NCBI GenBank assembly: GCA_029237695.1 | Contig: CM055267.1 | Location: forward strand, 12,923,043 to 12,987,042 | Reading direction: 5' to 3' | Origin: Conchocele bisecta | Lineage: Eukaryota > Mollusca > Bivalvia > Lucinida > Thyasiridae | DNA: 64,000 nucleotides | Part shown: in pieces, positions 1 to 10,703 of the stretch | Layout: every line of letters begins with the position of its first letter | Numbering within the stretch: position 1 is the stretch's first letter | Notes under the pieces: model-generated | The model's input: the letters and a program-made list of their open reading frames with translations, nothing else | Database searches by the model: none | What the model was told of the DNA's origin: nothing | Made by a program: the position numbers and the translations under genes

Positions 1-1224
1 CAGCATGGCTTTCGGGAGAAGCGTAGCTGTGAAAGTCAACTTATTGAATTTGTTCGCGACATAGCCCTCAACATGCAGAGTGGTAGACAGAATGATGTTG
101 TAGTCATGGATTTCGCTAAGGCCTTTGATAAGGTATCACACAATAGGCTCCTCTACAAACTCTCATCCTATGGCGTGAAGGGATTAGCACTCGGCTGGAT
201 AGGATCTTTTCTTAGTGGTAGGTCTCAGCGTGTCGTCCTTGAAGGGAAAGCTTCTACGTCCGTTCCAGTACTATCTGGTGTTCCACAAGGCTCTGTGCTT
301 GGTCCTGCGTGATTTCTTGTTTATATTAATGACCTCCTGGAGTACACAACCCATAGTACTGTCCGGCTCTTTGCAGATGACACATTGTTGTACTTAGCTT
401 TACATAGCCCATCTGACTGCAACAAACTTCAAGACGACCTTCATAATCTCGAGAGATGGGAATCCGACTGGCAAATGTCTTTTCATCCTGACAAATGCGA
501 GGTTATTCACATTACCACCAGGAAGGCTCCTGTTATGCATTAACTACTCTCATCCAACCCCGGCCTAAATTCTTTTTACTCAAAAACTTACTTGTATTAA
601 GTTACCATTCGGGGTTAACATCAGCCACGATCTGAAGTGGAATAAACATATAAACTCCGTCTCATCTAAGGCCAATCAGACTCTAGGTTTTCTGAAACGT
701 AACCTCAGGACCAACTCGAAGACTGTCAAAGAACGAGCTTATAAATCCCTTGTTTGTCCTAAACTAGAATACTGTTCCACAGTCTGGGACCCCAAGAGTA
801 TTAGCAAAGACAATGAGGGCGACTTAACTTTGCATAGGCTTGTACACCAACTCGAGATGGTCCAGAGGAGGGCTGCAAGATGGGTTTCTAACCGTTATCA
901 CAACACATCTAGTGTAACCGATATGCTGCACAGTCTGGAGTGGAGATCACTTGAACAGAGGAGAGTCGATGCCAGACTGAGTATGCTGTACAAAATTAGG
1001 AACAATCTTGTAGCCATAAATGAGGATAACTAATTAACACGAGGCACTGGTAGACGCCAACACCAATACCGCCAGTTGCGTGCCGACAAAGACTACACTA
1101 TTTTCTCCTTCTTCCCCAGAACCGTTGTACAGTGGAACCAATTGCCCACTGACACCTGCCTGGCAGAGTCGCTGGATTCCTTTAAGGCTCAGGTCTTGAA
1201 GGTTCAGCACTCCAGACTCATTTA
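1..1224 (+). pseudogene. Non-LTR retrotransposon reverse transcriptase, broken 3' part
   Basis: The left edge cuts into a reverse transcriptase that copies retrotransposon RNA at a nicked target. Visible RT blocks are a palm motif with MDFAKAFDKV near 107-136, GVPQGSVLGP near 279-307 and the catalytic FADD near 372-383. Downstream, the C-terminal part reads LEYCSTVWDP and RRAARWVSNRY, as in CR1/Jockey-type elements, and ends about 1224. The frame is broken by an in-frame TGA at 310-312 between the VLGP and YIND blocks, by a frameshift near 540-600 and by a stop near 1030. The 3' flank (to about 1400) is pyrimidine-rich and ends in an A-rich tract. This is a dead copy; the exact clade is uncertain. 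Confidence 0.9.
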
Positions 1225-1462
1225 ATTCTAAACCTTCTTCTTTCTCTTTTTCTTTCTCTCTCTATGCTTCCTTCTACCTTTCCTTGGCCTACTGCTCTAT
1301 CTAGTCTTTTTCGTTTTTCCTCTCATTTTCCCCTAGCACTCAACTGGTGATAACACTCATGTGTGAGGGTATCCCAGTATACCGGCAAAAGCAAAAAAAC
1401 ATCCAGGCACAATCCTGTTTACTTCTGACACCATTGAAGTATTTCTAAGGGGAAAAAGAGTC

Positions 1463-1535
1463 GCCCAATGTGGGGTTTGAACCCACAACCCCTGTAACAC
1501 TAGCACGGCGCTCTTACCAACTGAGCTAACCGGGC
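1463..1535 (-). tRNA. tRNA-Thr(AGU)-like gene
   Basis: On the - strand this 73-nt segment folds as a tRNA. The acceptor stem is GCCCGGT with ATTGGGC, the D arm contains TAGCTCAGTTGGTAAGAGC (A box), and the T arm is GTGGG-TTCAAAC-CCCAC (B box). The anticodon loop CTAGTGT gives anticodon AGT, threonine. The anticodon stem has one C-A mismatch and a G-T pair, so it may be a pseudogene or a SINE head rather than a working tRNA. Confidence 0.55.
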
Positions 1536-1591
1536 GATCGTGTCATACCACCACATCAGAACACTACACTGTAAATACAACCTAGGACCAT

Positions 1592-1816
1592 GGGGCCGTT
1601 ACACTAAACTTTGTACGACTAAAATGTTCGTAAGTGCAAATTTAGGATTGTCTGGAAATTTAAATTTTTGGTTTTACATTTATTGAGCATAGGCTGCATA
1701 TGCATCCTATGCTCAATAAATGTAAATCCAATAATTGTTTGCACAAAAACATTGTTAATGTGAAATTTACACACTTACAAACATTTTAGTCGTACAAAGT
1801 TTTGTTAAACGGCCCC
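1592..1816. mobile_element. Foldback MITE, family 1
   Basis: Long imperfect inverted repeats begin GGGGCCGTTACACTAAAC and end with the reverse complement at 1811-1816. The arms contain TTTGTACGACTAAAATGTTCG and pair almost to the centre (ATAGGCTGCATATGCATCCTAT). Related copies lie at 39437-39683, 52911-53149 and 63415-63776. No gene inside. Confidence 0.8.
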
Positions 1817-1957
1817 CTGTTACTCTTCATGTCCAGATTTCTTCTGCACCAGGTTTCACTTAGCTGCACGTTTTCCACTTTATTGGCAATGGGTTGCACT
1901 ATATCACTACACCACGCTACACAGTAAAAATGTGCGTAATAGCATTTACTGTCATTT

Positions 1958-2234
1958 CGGCTAATTCTGCACATCGGCTAAGGCGCAATTCACGTCAAAT
2001 TTAGCCATATGTACGTCATAATAAACTATGGATTTTGGAATAAACAAGCTGATTAATTGTTACACTGTGGCACAATTTTATCGCATTCCGTTAGTTTGGT
2101 AAAAAGTTATTCCGAATATAGTCAAAATGTGTAAAATCCTCAGACCCTGCTAATGGAATAGCTGTCTTATTTACTAAATTAACTGTTAAATGAAGAAACT
2201 AACCTGCCATGATGTCACTGGAGAGTTCTGCTTC
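1958..2234 (-). repeat. Dispersed repeat, part left of the Polinton
   Basis: This segment and 21691-21790 together match one continuous segment at 36095-36463 in the opposite orientation. The Polinton therefore split a pre-existing dispersed repeat. Nothing coding is visible. Confidence 0.75.
2230..2234. repeat. Polinton target-site duplication, left copy (GCTTC)
   Basis: GCTTC directly precedes the AGTAGTAG terminus and recurs at 21686-21690 directly after the other terminus. The identity can be read as 6 bp (TGCTTC) if one terminal base is reassigned. Polintons are known for 6-bp duplications. Confidence 0.75.
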
Positions 2235-2480
2235 AGTAGTAGTAAGGGAGTCAAAATGATACCACCTACCGTGATATCATTTATAACCCTCTACAATACC
2301 CCCACCACCCCCGAAAAGCAAAAAATTGGTTAACGAGGAAAATTGTCTCCCGACAGCAAATTTATGAATTTTTGGAGAAAATAATTTTGAAAAGAGGGAG
2401 TCAAAATGATACCACCTCCAACCAAAAGTTGTTGGTGGTATTGTTGTCCCAATTATATTGGTAATTGACTTTTGAAAAAA
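2235..2480 (+). repeat. Polinton left terminal inverted repeat
   Basis: About 246 bp match the reverse complement of 21439-21685 with only about five differences by eye. The terminal block GGGAGTCAAAATGATACCAC is repeated inside the same arm near 2397-2418, so each arm carries two copies of the end sequence. Confidence 0.93.
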
Positions 2481-2487
2481 GTCGAAA

Positions 2488-2785
2488 TCATTCATGCAAG
2501 TACAATAGTTTATATTCCAACACCTCATTTTTCTCCTCCGATACAGCTAATTTATTTCGCAGATCAGCAACTAATTCTACCAGCTCTAGTCTACCACGTT
2601 CACCTTTAGCCACCTGACAGCGTAGTTGCTTATGTCTACAAATAGTTTGGGCACTAACGAATTTACAAGGGCATCTGGGGCATTGAAATTGTGGGGGGAC
2701 ACAAGGAAACTTTCTACGTCTCGCTAGATGCCTTCGTAGATAGTCTTTACACGTAAACGTATTTACAACAAGTCACACACTCCAT
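2488..2785 (-). pseudogene. Small C2H2-type zinc-finger protein, frameshifted
   Basis: Reading leftward from the ATG at 2783-2785, a short cysteine-rich start (MECVTCCKYV) is interrupted by a one-base frame change near 2750. The next frame gives FTCKDYLRRHLARRRKF, then FQCPRCPCKFVSAQTICRHK followed by a cysteine, and a lysine/glutamate-rich tail to a TGA at 2488. Spacing fits two C2H2/C2HC fingers, a DNA- or RNA-binding fold. The gene sits just inside the left terminal repeat and its start is 10 bp from the shared 36-bp promoter block. The shift may be decay or a sequencing error. Not previously known to me by name. Confidence 0.6.
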
Positions 2786-2794
2786 TATATATGT

Positions 2795-2890
2795 ATATAA
2801 CCTATGAAATTTATCTGTTCAGTGGACGTGAAAAAAACAATTATGTAAATTTTTGACGTCCAATTGAACAGATAAATTTTATAGGTTATA
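2795..2890. promoter_or_regulatory. Divergent promoter block, inverted pair
   Basis: Two ~36-bp arms (2795-2830 and 2855-2890) are inverted copies built around GACGTCCAATTGAACAGAT and ATAGGTTATA. The left arm points to the zinc-finger gene start at 2785 and the right arm to the polymerase ATG at 2925. A third copy at 21372-21412 precedes the small gene at the other end. Position and orientation before three starts suggest a common promoter or operator; this is inference. Confidence 0.6.
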
Positions 2891-2924
2891 CAAAAGTATA
2901 TATACAAAAGTATATACAGAAAAT

Positions 2925-5900
2925 ATGATAACGCCAGAAACTAGAGCAGAAATAGAAAGTTTGAGAAGAGAAGCCGAATCTCTAGGATTACTTATAGTAA
3001 ACGGTTGAGAGTTAGGGGGTTGACAAAGCTGATAAACGCCACAAAGAATAAGGTGTTTATGAAGCGGTTTACCCGCGCCTATAAAAGAGGGGCATTTAAT
3101 GATATATCCAAAGCGGAGGAAGTTGGTAACAGAATCAAAAAAGAAAGTATTGCGGAGTTAAGGGCTAGTGTAATAAAACCTTCAAGCACCAATAATTTGT
3201 CTCAAATTAGACACACAGATGACCAAATACCAAATAATAAGAAAAGATCTATAGTTCGCGCGATAGTGGAAAAAGGTGAAGAAATATTGGGGGCTCACGA
3301 TGAAACATTGGAAAAGGTAGAAAATGGAAGACGGGTAGTTACATTATCCTTTCGTAAAAACATTGACATTAACGGGTTTGAACGCATGTCCGATAAACTC
3401 GCTCCTTATATAACAACCAATTTTTTATTTGAGATATTCATATTCTTACAAGCTAGAACATATGGAGGAAACTAAAAAATGGTAAACCTGTAACTATAAT
3501 AATGCACAAAAATCTCGGTAGCGAATCACTATCATCAATGAAAACCGTTAAAAAATGGCTGTCAGATAAGGAGCAAACGAATAATGTCCGATAAAATAGA
3601 CAGACCGAATACAAAGTGGAAGTTTGTAAGATGGGTAGAGGTTTTCGTAAAGCTAATACAGGGTAGTAGGGGAATAGATTTGGGACTACAATCCAAAGAA
3701 GCAGCAGGAGGAGAACTTCCAGAATGGCTGAAGAATAAAAAAGGTATGTATTCTTTAGATAAGTATAATGACGACCTAAATGTCTGTTCAGGTGTCTAGC
3801 TATGCATATGACAGATAAAAGACCCGACAGATGTACAGAAAAGGCGAAAGAACTTAGTAAGCAATATTTTGGTAGTAATGTGGTTTCACCAATTCCTTTT
3901 TCAGATCTGAAAAAGGTTGAAGAGTTTTTTAAAATTGGTATAGAAGTATATCAACCCACCGAATGTAACGTATGGTGGTTGAAAAAGGTACCAGCACACT
4001 ATAAGGCAATAGGTATTAAACCAATGACAATAGGACTGTTTAATAATCACGCATTTCTGATAAAAAACCTTAAAAACCTATCTAAAATTTACGCCTGCGA
4101 TAATTGCAAGCAGAAATTCACGAAATCGAGTAATATGAAGAGACACGGACCAACATGTATGAAAGGTGAGACAAAAGTAATATGTGATGGTAATTATTTA
4201 GAGCGCCCGCGTTCGTCGTTCGAGAAAGCGTTTTCTTTACCCAAAAAAAGTTCTAACAGTTATGGGGCGATCGATTGGATGTACTCTGTGGAAAAGCACG
4301 AGGGAATTCACATTCACCACGAACAGTGTGGACACGGGGGTGAAAGATGGGTTTTAGGAGCTCCAGTAGATGGATACTGTACGGAAACCAATACCGTATA
4401 TCAATATCACGGCTGTTACTGGCACGGGTGTGAGATTCATGCAAAGCATAGAAAAGAAGAACGCGCATCCACTATGAGAAGAGATACATTTATTAGAAGA
4501 AGCAAAGAATTCAACCTAGTAGTTATGTGGGAATGCGAATTTCAAAGAACGGGTAAAGACATAAAGATCGGTTGCGACACTACTCTTTATCCATATCAGA
4601 TAGTATACGATTTTGATTTGCATATCTCAACCCAGAATTTGAAACTCTCGGTAATAATCTAGAGTACGAAGCCGAGCACGTTCCGGTAAGCGTTAGTATA
4701 GGAGATAATTTCTCAGGAACAGTAACTCATATTTGTGATAAAGATCCCGCAAAACTTATAGAAAAATTCGTAGAAGATTTGAAAGTCAGGGGAAAAGCTA
4801 TAAGAGAAGAAGTGTGGTCAAGATATGGGTTTTAATACAGAACATTTACGTAAAAACCAAATTCGCAAGATCGAACAGTGGAATAGGAAGGCAAGTACGG
4901 TTATAGGTTTTAACAGCAGTAAGTACGATATAAACTTAATAAAGGAAATACCTAGTAGGCGAACTGGCATCAACACAAAGAAAGTAATGGTCGGAAAACG
5001 TGCAAACGCAACAATATTTCTATTTACTCCAGAGTTTAGATTTCTTGATGTAATACTTTATCTAGGACCTGGTGTAAGTTACGATAGTTGGATAAAAGCC
5101 TGCGAATGCAAAGGACAGAAATCTTTCTTTCCTTATGAGTGGTTCGATTCTCCAGACAAACTGGATTACCCAGGACTACCGGATATAGAGAATTGGTATT
5201 CCAAACTATCTGGGAAAATGTTAATAGATGAAACAGAATTAAGTAAATGTCGTAGAATTTTTGAAGAAAATAATATGAAAACTTTCAGAGATTGGTTGAA
5301 ATATTATAACGATTTAGATGTAGCACCGTTCCTAGAAGCGGTGGAAAAAATGTGTGAATTTTATAAACACAGAGGTGTGAATATTTTCAAAGATGCGGTA
5401 ACACTACCTGGAGTACCTAGCTATACAATATTTATTGAGAGGAACCATTAAAGAACAAAAATCTTCAAAGACGATTATACCGGAGGATGCTCTATATGCA
5501 CCAAAAGAAGAAACATACGAAATGATGAAGGACGCTCTAGTTGGCGGTCCATCAATAGTATTTACACGATATGCAGAAAGCTGGTGTTTCAAATATTAGA
5601 GTGGGTTTTCCCAAACCGTGCAAGGCTGTTTTGGGGTACGACGCAAACGCGTTATATTTATCTACGTTAAATAAAGAGATGTCGTGTGGGAGAGAAACTA
5701 TACACCATATAGATACCCCACATAACCCTAAATTTATTAAAAAGTTTTTTGTAAAAGAGTTTTATCTGGAGACTGGTTTGGGTTTGCGAGGTGGATATAG
5801 AAGTTCCACACAACTTAAAAGATAAGTTTTCTGAAATGTCCCCAATAATTTATAAACAGAGAAGTAGAGGTTGATGAAGTTCCCACACACATGTTAAAAT

Positions 5901-6902
5901 ATTTAAAAGATACTGGCCGACAATCCCGAACAAGAGGATGGATGGAAAAAAATTGGTGGGATCTATGAACCGCCACTAAAGTATTGCTGTACGTGCCACT
6001 GTTGAAATGGTATTTAAAACACGGCCTAGAAATAACTGGAGTTCGTCGTGTTATAGATTATATTAGCGGAAAACCATTCGAATGGTTCGCAAAAGAAGTT
6101 ACAGCCGCAAGACGAACAGGTGATGTAGAACCAAATAAGAAACCAGTAGCCGACATAATGAAATTATTAGGAAACTCGTGTTGTGGAAAAATGAGAGACA
6201 TTTAAATACGACATATACACAAAACGAAACCTGTGTTGACAAAGCATTAAGATCTGCATTCTTTGAAGATTTGGAAGAGATAGGAGATGCGTACGAAATA
6301 TCTTCAAGAAAACCCAGGTGTGCGGTAAAGAAACCATTCCATTGTGGAATAGCGGTTTATCAACTAGTTAAATTGAGAATGTTGGAATTTTACTACAAAT
6401 TTCTAGACAAATACGTAAAAAGAGAAGATTTGAATTAATACAGATGGATACAGATAGTATGTATATAGGAGTTAGTGGAAAAACGATAGAGGAATTGATT
6501 AGACCTAACTTACTAGACGGGTTTGAAAAAGAAAAAAAGAAATGGTTGGCTTGGGATAAATGGAGCGAAAGAGAGCCCAGACTTTTCAAAATGGAATTTA
6601 GCGGAGATAGGGCGATAGCGTTATCTATTAAGTGTTATTTTGTAGAAAAATTTAATTCTATTAATAAAAACTCTGCGAAAGGAATGTCCAAGAGAACTAA
6701 CAATTTAAATTGGGATAGATATAAACGAGTACTAAGTGAAACTACAGAAGATGGAAAACACATTATAGATGTAGCACAAAATAGAGGATTTAAAATGAAA
6801 GACGGCGTTATGAAAACGTACTGTCAACAAAAATTAGGACTCTCGGCATACTACGATAAAAGACGCGTGTTACCAGACGGAATACATACAGAACCTCTCT
6901 AA
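2925..6902 (+). pseudogene. Protein-primed family B DNA polymerase (Polinton PolB), frameshifted
   Basis: This replicates the element's linear DNA from a terminal protein. In order: an N-terminal region (2925-3800); a C2HC finger CDNCKQKFTKSSNMKRH near 4096-4150; a nuclease-like VDGYC...HGCYWHGC block near 4367-4435 typical of Polinton PolB; Exo I (YDFD near 4600); Exo II GFNSSKYD near 4905; Exo III YYNDLDVAPF near 5305; motif A GYDANALYLS near 5633; motif B KLLGNSCCGKM near 6160; and motif C MDTDSMYIG at 6444. All catalytic blocks are recognisable, but the frame breaks at about 3006, 3475, 3590, 3800, 4640, 5450, 5820-5980, 6200 and 6437. The start ATG at 2925 lies 35 bp after the promoter block. 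As read it cannot make the full enzyme. Confidence 0.95.
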
Positions 6903-7001
6903 TGATTTATTTAATTAATAATTTTGAAAAAATTAAGAAAATTAGCAATCTAAAGATTGACGATCCGGGGGTAGCTGGGTGTCAGAAGGCACCATAAGAA
7001 G
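6903..7001. other. AT-rich gap between convergent polymerase and integrase
   Basis: Short intergenic stretch containing TTAAGAAAATTAGCAAT, which resembles the AT-rich motif found before structural genes of the element. Polymerase and integrase end here facing each other. Confidence 0.4.
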
Positions 7002-7967
7002 TTATTCGCGAACAAACCCTCGAGATGGCCCATCATCCAAATAGTAGAGCACGGGCTCATCGGGCTTGGTAATAGATCGATCTAGATGATATACATTGAG
7101 AGACCACACGGGATCAGTCGCGCGGCGGCTGCCACCTTCGAGCTCTCTCGGTTGATAGAGGTACCTGACGTCAATATCCGATGGAAGCCATTGCTCCTCT
7201 AAACCAACGGGTCGCCCGCGCGAGACGGCAGAGGGCTTGCTCGTCACCCTTTTAAACTTGATAGCATCTACAGGCTTCTTACCTATCAATCTGGTCACCT
7301 CTCCGTTCAGTGCGTTGACCACGGCGGGCAGTCTGGCCACCCACTCGGTCGATCGCGAATGAGGGTCTACAAGTTCTTTAGCGTATTGGTGTCCGAACAG
7401 TCTCTCAGCCAGGGTTCGATTGAAGCGCTCCACGATCCCCTGGTCCCGGTGGATGTTGACGCGGCCGCGTCTGACAGAAACGTCGTGCTTAGACAATAGA
7501 TGAGAGACCGCGCCCATGAACTCGCGGTCGGGATCGACCTGGAGAAGATTCGGCCATTTGAGAGGACTCCTCTTATATATTCGGGAGAGAGCCTCGGTCA
7601 CCTCCTTAGACTCTTTAGTGGCCAACGGCTCAGCCCCCTTATAACGACTCGCTACGTCAACGATTGTCAGTGCGTACTTGTACGTCTTGCGACCGACGCG
7701 ATCGTGAGGTAGAAACAGGAGGTCCGCTTGGTGAACTTGGTTCGGTACCGGCACGTCGAATTTCGGGCGCGGAATATTGTGAGGCGCGGGTAAATAGATC
7801 TGCCAGATGGCCTGCTTCTTGAGCCATTCCTTGACAGCGTTTTCTGAAACCTTGGTCGCCGCCGCGAGGTTCTTGATGGCCGCGAGTCCCTTCCAGTAGC
7901 CGCGGGGGCTGTAGTATGTGTTCGCTAGCTTACGCGCTAGTTTGGTATCAAGTTTGCGCGTGTTCAT
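7002..7967 (-). CDS. Retroviral-type (rve) integrase of the Polinton
   Basis: The 321-residue protein inserts the element's ends into host DNA. The catalytic core runs from about residue 75 to 190: first aspartate D82 in HQADLLFLP, second D145 in VDPDREF, and glutamate E180 in GIVERFNRTL, about 35 residues after the second aspartate, which is the DD35E pattern. An N-terminal helical region (SENAVKEWLKKQ) precedes it and a C-terminal basic/aromatic part (DIDVRYLYQPREL) follows, as in Polinton integrases. The frame is completely open. Its start overlaps the end of the preceding gene (7948-8232) by 20 bp, implying co-transcription. The insertion it would have made is marked by the GCTTC duplication. 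Confidence 0.97.
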   Translation of the reverse strand: MNTRKLDTKLARKLANTYYSPRGYWKGLAAIKNLAAATKVSENAVKEWLKKQAIWQIYLPAPHNIPRPKFDVPVPNQVHQADLLFLPHDRVGRKTYKYALTIVDVASRYKGAEPLATKESKEVTEALSRIYKRSPLKWPNLLQVDPDREFMGAVSHLLSKHDVSVRRGRVNIHRDQGIVERFNRTLAERLFGHQYAKELVDPHSRSTEWVARLPAVVNALNGEVTRLIGKKPVDAIKFKRVTSKPSAVSRGRPVGLEEQWLPSDIDVRYLYQPRELEGGSRRATDPVWSLNVYHLDRSITKPDEPVLYYLDDGPSRGFVRE

Positions 7968-8232
7968 CGTATGCGATGTATTCTAATATATCGGACAATC
8001 TCCAACATGCCCTCGCCAGATCGTCCGGTAACTGCGTCGATAATAATAAACCTTTGTTGGAAGTACAATCGCGATTGGAGGTTAAGTTCTGAAGGAACTT
8101 GGGAAAATCCAATCCCCCAGGATTGGTGGAGGAATATAACATCCGCTTTGCGAAAAGTGTGGCCGCTATGCAGTGTTTAAGGGCAGTGTAGCCTACATCA
8201 ATCATAGCAAAATAAAGTTTGTCAACTGACAT
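7948..8232 (-). CDS. Small Polinton protein of unknown function
   Basis: A 94-residue protein starting MSVDKLYFAMIDVGY and containing LPDDLARACWRLSDILEYIA. No signal peptide or catalytic motif is apparent; it looks mostly helical and globular. It overlaps the integrase start by 20 bp on the same strand, so the two are probably expressed together. Upstream lies a very AT-rich tract (8236-8286) with TATA runs that could serve as promoter. A 12-bp palindrome CAATCGCGATTG falls within the coding region at 8066-8077. I do not recognise the family. Confidence 0.6.
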   Translation of the reverse strand: MSVDKLYFAMIDVGYTALKHCIAATLFAKRMLYSSTNPGGLDFPKFLQNLTSNRDCTSNKGLLLSTQLPDDLARACWRLSDILEYIAYDEHAQT

Positions 8233-8283
8233 CGTTCTATATATATATATATATTTATAAAAAAATTATTTAAAATAATTAAT
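8233..8283. promoter_or_regulatory. AT-rich promoter-like tract
   Basis: ATATATATATATATATTTATA followed by AAAATTATTTAAAATAATTAA separates two - strand genes. It is the only non-coding space upstream of the small gene and integrase pair. Confidence 0.35.
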
Positions 8284-8719
8284 TTAAAATCTCGATTGGA
8301 TATAGTAGCCGACGATACCCACCACACCCATTCCCACGACGATGAACTCGATCTCGCGGTCTTTTTGGGGCTCTGACGTTACATAGAAATCTTTCTTAAA
8401 GTTGGGGCTCACGATCCAGCGGCGCGAGCCTTTTATGCGGATATGCCAGCGCGTACTCGCGGTTGGCTTCTTCAACGTTCTGAAAAGTTTGTGCCGCTTG
8501 ATTTTCGCGGCGAAGCTCTTCGTTGACCCAGTCCAGATGGGCGGTTCGTTTTTTCGACCATGCTTCCTTTGCGCTATTGAGTTGTTCTACAGCTAAATCG
8601 TGACGCTTACGCTCCTCATCCACGTTCGAGCTTCTCATTTTCGAGAATATAAAGTTGCTACCGCTGAACGTCAATGCGTTTACAAGCGCACCACCTACTA
8701 TTACTGCGATTGAAGCCAT
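8284..8719 (-). pseudogene. Polinton small membrane protein, one frameshift
   Basis: The protein begins MASIAVIVGGALVNALTFSG, a hydrophobic N-terminal segment, followed by a charged helix (EERKRHDLAVEQLNSAKEAWSKKR, about residues 35-60). Near 8397 the frame stops at a TAA; the next frame continues with FYVTSEPQKDREIEF and a C-terminal hydrophobic helix (IEFIVVGMGVVGIVGYYI) to 8284. The layout of N-terminal anchor, coiled middle and C-terminal anchor matches a protein I recall as common in metazoan Polintons; function unknown, possibly a virion or membrane component. The start ATG at 8719 abuts the stop codon (8720-8722) that the upstream gene had before it was interrupted. Confidence 0.7.
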
Positions 8720-10698
8720 TTATTTCCATATATTAACTTGTAGAATTCCAGCTTTAACTAGAAAAAGTCGATGGCGCGCCATCGCAATATACCCACTTTC
8801 CCCAAATGCTAAGTCCGAAAGGGGGAGGTAATCCATGATGGAGGGTCGGATAAAAAATCCGAATTCACTTTGCGCATCAGCACATCAAAACGAAGCTACG
8901 AACCAAATATCAGACGCGTAGGTATTAAGGTGAAAAAGTTTTTCGACCTACGAGGAAAAATAGTGAAATTCTATGTCCGAAAGGGGGAGATAATCCATGA
9001 TGGAAGGTCCAATCAAAAATCGGAATTCACTTTGCACATCATAGCGAAGCTACATATCAAATATCAGAAATGTAGGTATTAAGGTGAGAAAATTTTTCGA
9101 CTTTACAAATGAAAAATTAGGGAAATTTGGCGGAGTCCGAAATGGGGGAATGATAATCCATTGATGGAGGGTCGGAATCAAAAATCCGAATTCACTATGA
9201 CGCATCCGCACATAACGAAGCTTCATACCAAATATAGGCGCGTAGGTATGAAGATGAAAAGTTTTTCGAGTTACAAGGAAAAATAGGGAAATTCTGAGTC
9301 CGAAAGGGGGAGATAATCCATGATGGAGGGTCGGATGAAAAATCCGAATTCACTTTCCGCATCTGCACATCATAACGAAGCTACATACCAAATATCAGGC
9401 GCGTAGGTATGAAGGTGAAAAGTTTTTCGAGTTACAAGGAAAAAATGGAAAAATGGGGATTGTGAGTCCGAAAGGGGGAGATAATCCATGATGGAGGGTC
9501 GGATCCAAAATCCGAATTCACTTTGCGCATCTGCACATGATAACGAAGCTACATACCATATCAGGCGCGTAGGTATGAAGGTGAAAAAGTTTTTCGAGTT
9601 ACAAGGAGAAAATGGGAAATTGTGAGTCCGAAAGGGGGAGATAATCCATGATGGAGGGTCGGATCAAAAATCCGAATCACTTTGCGCATGCTGCACATGA
9701 TAACGAAGCTACATACCAAATATCAGGCGCGTAGGTATGAAGGTGAAAATTTTTTTCGAGCGTTACAAGGAAAAAATATGGGAAATTGTGAGTCCGAAAG
9801 GGGGAGATAATCCATGATGGAGGGTCGGATCCAAAATCCGAATTCACTTTGCGCATCTGCACATGATAACGAAGCTACATACCAAATATCAGGCGCGTAG
9901 GTATGAAGGTGAAAAAAGTTTTTCGAGTTACAAGGAAAAAAGTGGGAAATTGTGAGTCCGAAAGGGAGAGATAATCCATGATGGAGGGTCGGATCAAAAA
10001 TCCGAATTCACTTTGCGCATCTGCACATGATAACGAAGCTACATACCAAATATCAGGCGCGTAGGTATGAAGGTGAAAAGTTTTTTCGAGTTACAAGGAA
10101 AAAAATGGGAAATTGTGAGTCCGAAAGGGGGAGATCAATCCATGATGGAGGGTCGGATCAAAAATCCGAATTCACTTTGCGCATCTGCACATGATAACGA
10201 AGCTATACCAAATATCAGGCGCGTAGGTATGAAGGTGAAAAAGTTTTTCGAGTTACAAGGAAAAAATGGGAAATTGTGAGTCCGAAAGGGGGAGATAATC
10301 CATGATGGTTGGTCGGATCAAAAATCGAAATTCACTTTGCGCATCTGCACATGATAACGAAGCTACATACCAAATATGAGGCGCGTAGGTATGAAGGTGA
10401 AAAAGTTTTTCGAGTTACAAGAAACGTGACGGACGTACGGACGGACGGACACCCGTGACGAAAACAATATACCCATTTTTTTTTCCTAAAAAATTGGGTA
10501 TAACTAGATAATCTCGGGTCCAAACTGCGGTCGCTACATCTAAGGTCGCGAGCCCTATGTCTCTCACAGTAAAGTCCAATTTGGGAGCGGACCCTCCTAG
10601 GGCCATCTTTGATAGTCGAGCATACCCGATACTGAAACCGATATCACCACGGCGTGATAAAGCGCATTCACTAACATTTTACCATCTTGTTCAGCCAT
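8720..10698 (-). pseudogene. Small conserved Polinton protein, split by a transposon
   Basis: The gene starts at 10698 (MAEQDGKMLVNALYHAVVIS). A frameshift near 10615-10630 moves to a frame containing MALGGSAPKLDFTVRDIG and an alanine-rich helix up to 10509. There the 1.74-kb element 8763-10500 interrupts it, flanked by TAACTAGA on both sides. The remaining 3' end of the gene lies at 8720-8754 and ends in TAA directly before the next start. The KLDFT.RD block is one I recall from small Polinton proteins; function unknown. The start is 5 bp after the stop of the upstream gene. Confidence 0.7.
8755..10508. mobile_element. Tandem-array transposon inserted in the Polinton, ~163-bp units
   Basis: About ten units of roughly 160-166 bp, each containing GTCCGAAAGGGGGAGATAAT and CGAAGCTACATACCAAATAT. 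The array is bounded on both sides by CAATATACCCA, and the right end has CGGACGGACGGAC. TAACTAGA occurs at 8755-8762 and 10501-10508, a likely 8-bp target duplication; the element proper is 8763-10500. Near the left end is a palindrome CGATGGCGCGCCATCG. The architecture, a core with tandem ~160-bp repeats and no gene, resembles bivalve pearl/Helentron-type nonautonomous elements; that assignment is tentative. Open frames inside are repeat artefacts. Confidence 0.8.
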
Positions 10699-10703
10699 TA
10701 TAA

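Noticed and set aside
8870..10606. Several 60-70-codon frames in the 163-bp array
   Set aside because: Repeat-derived; each reads the same unit sequence. Only the part of the frame at 10509-10606 belongs to the interrupted Polinton gene.
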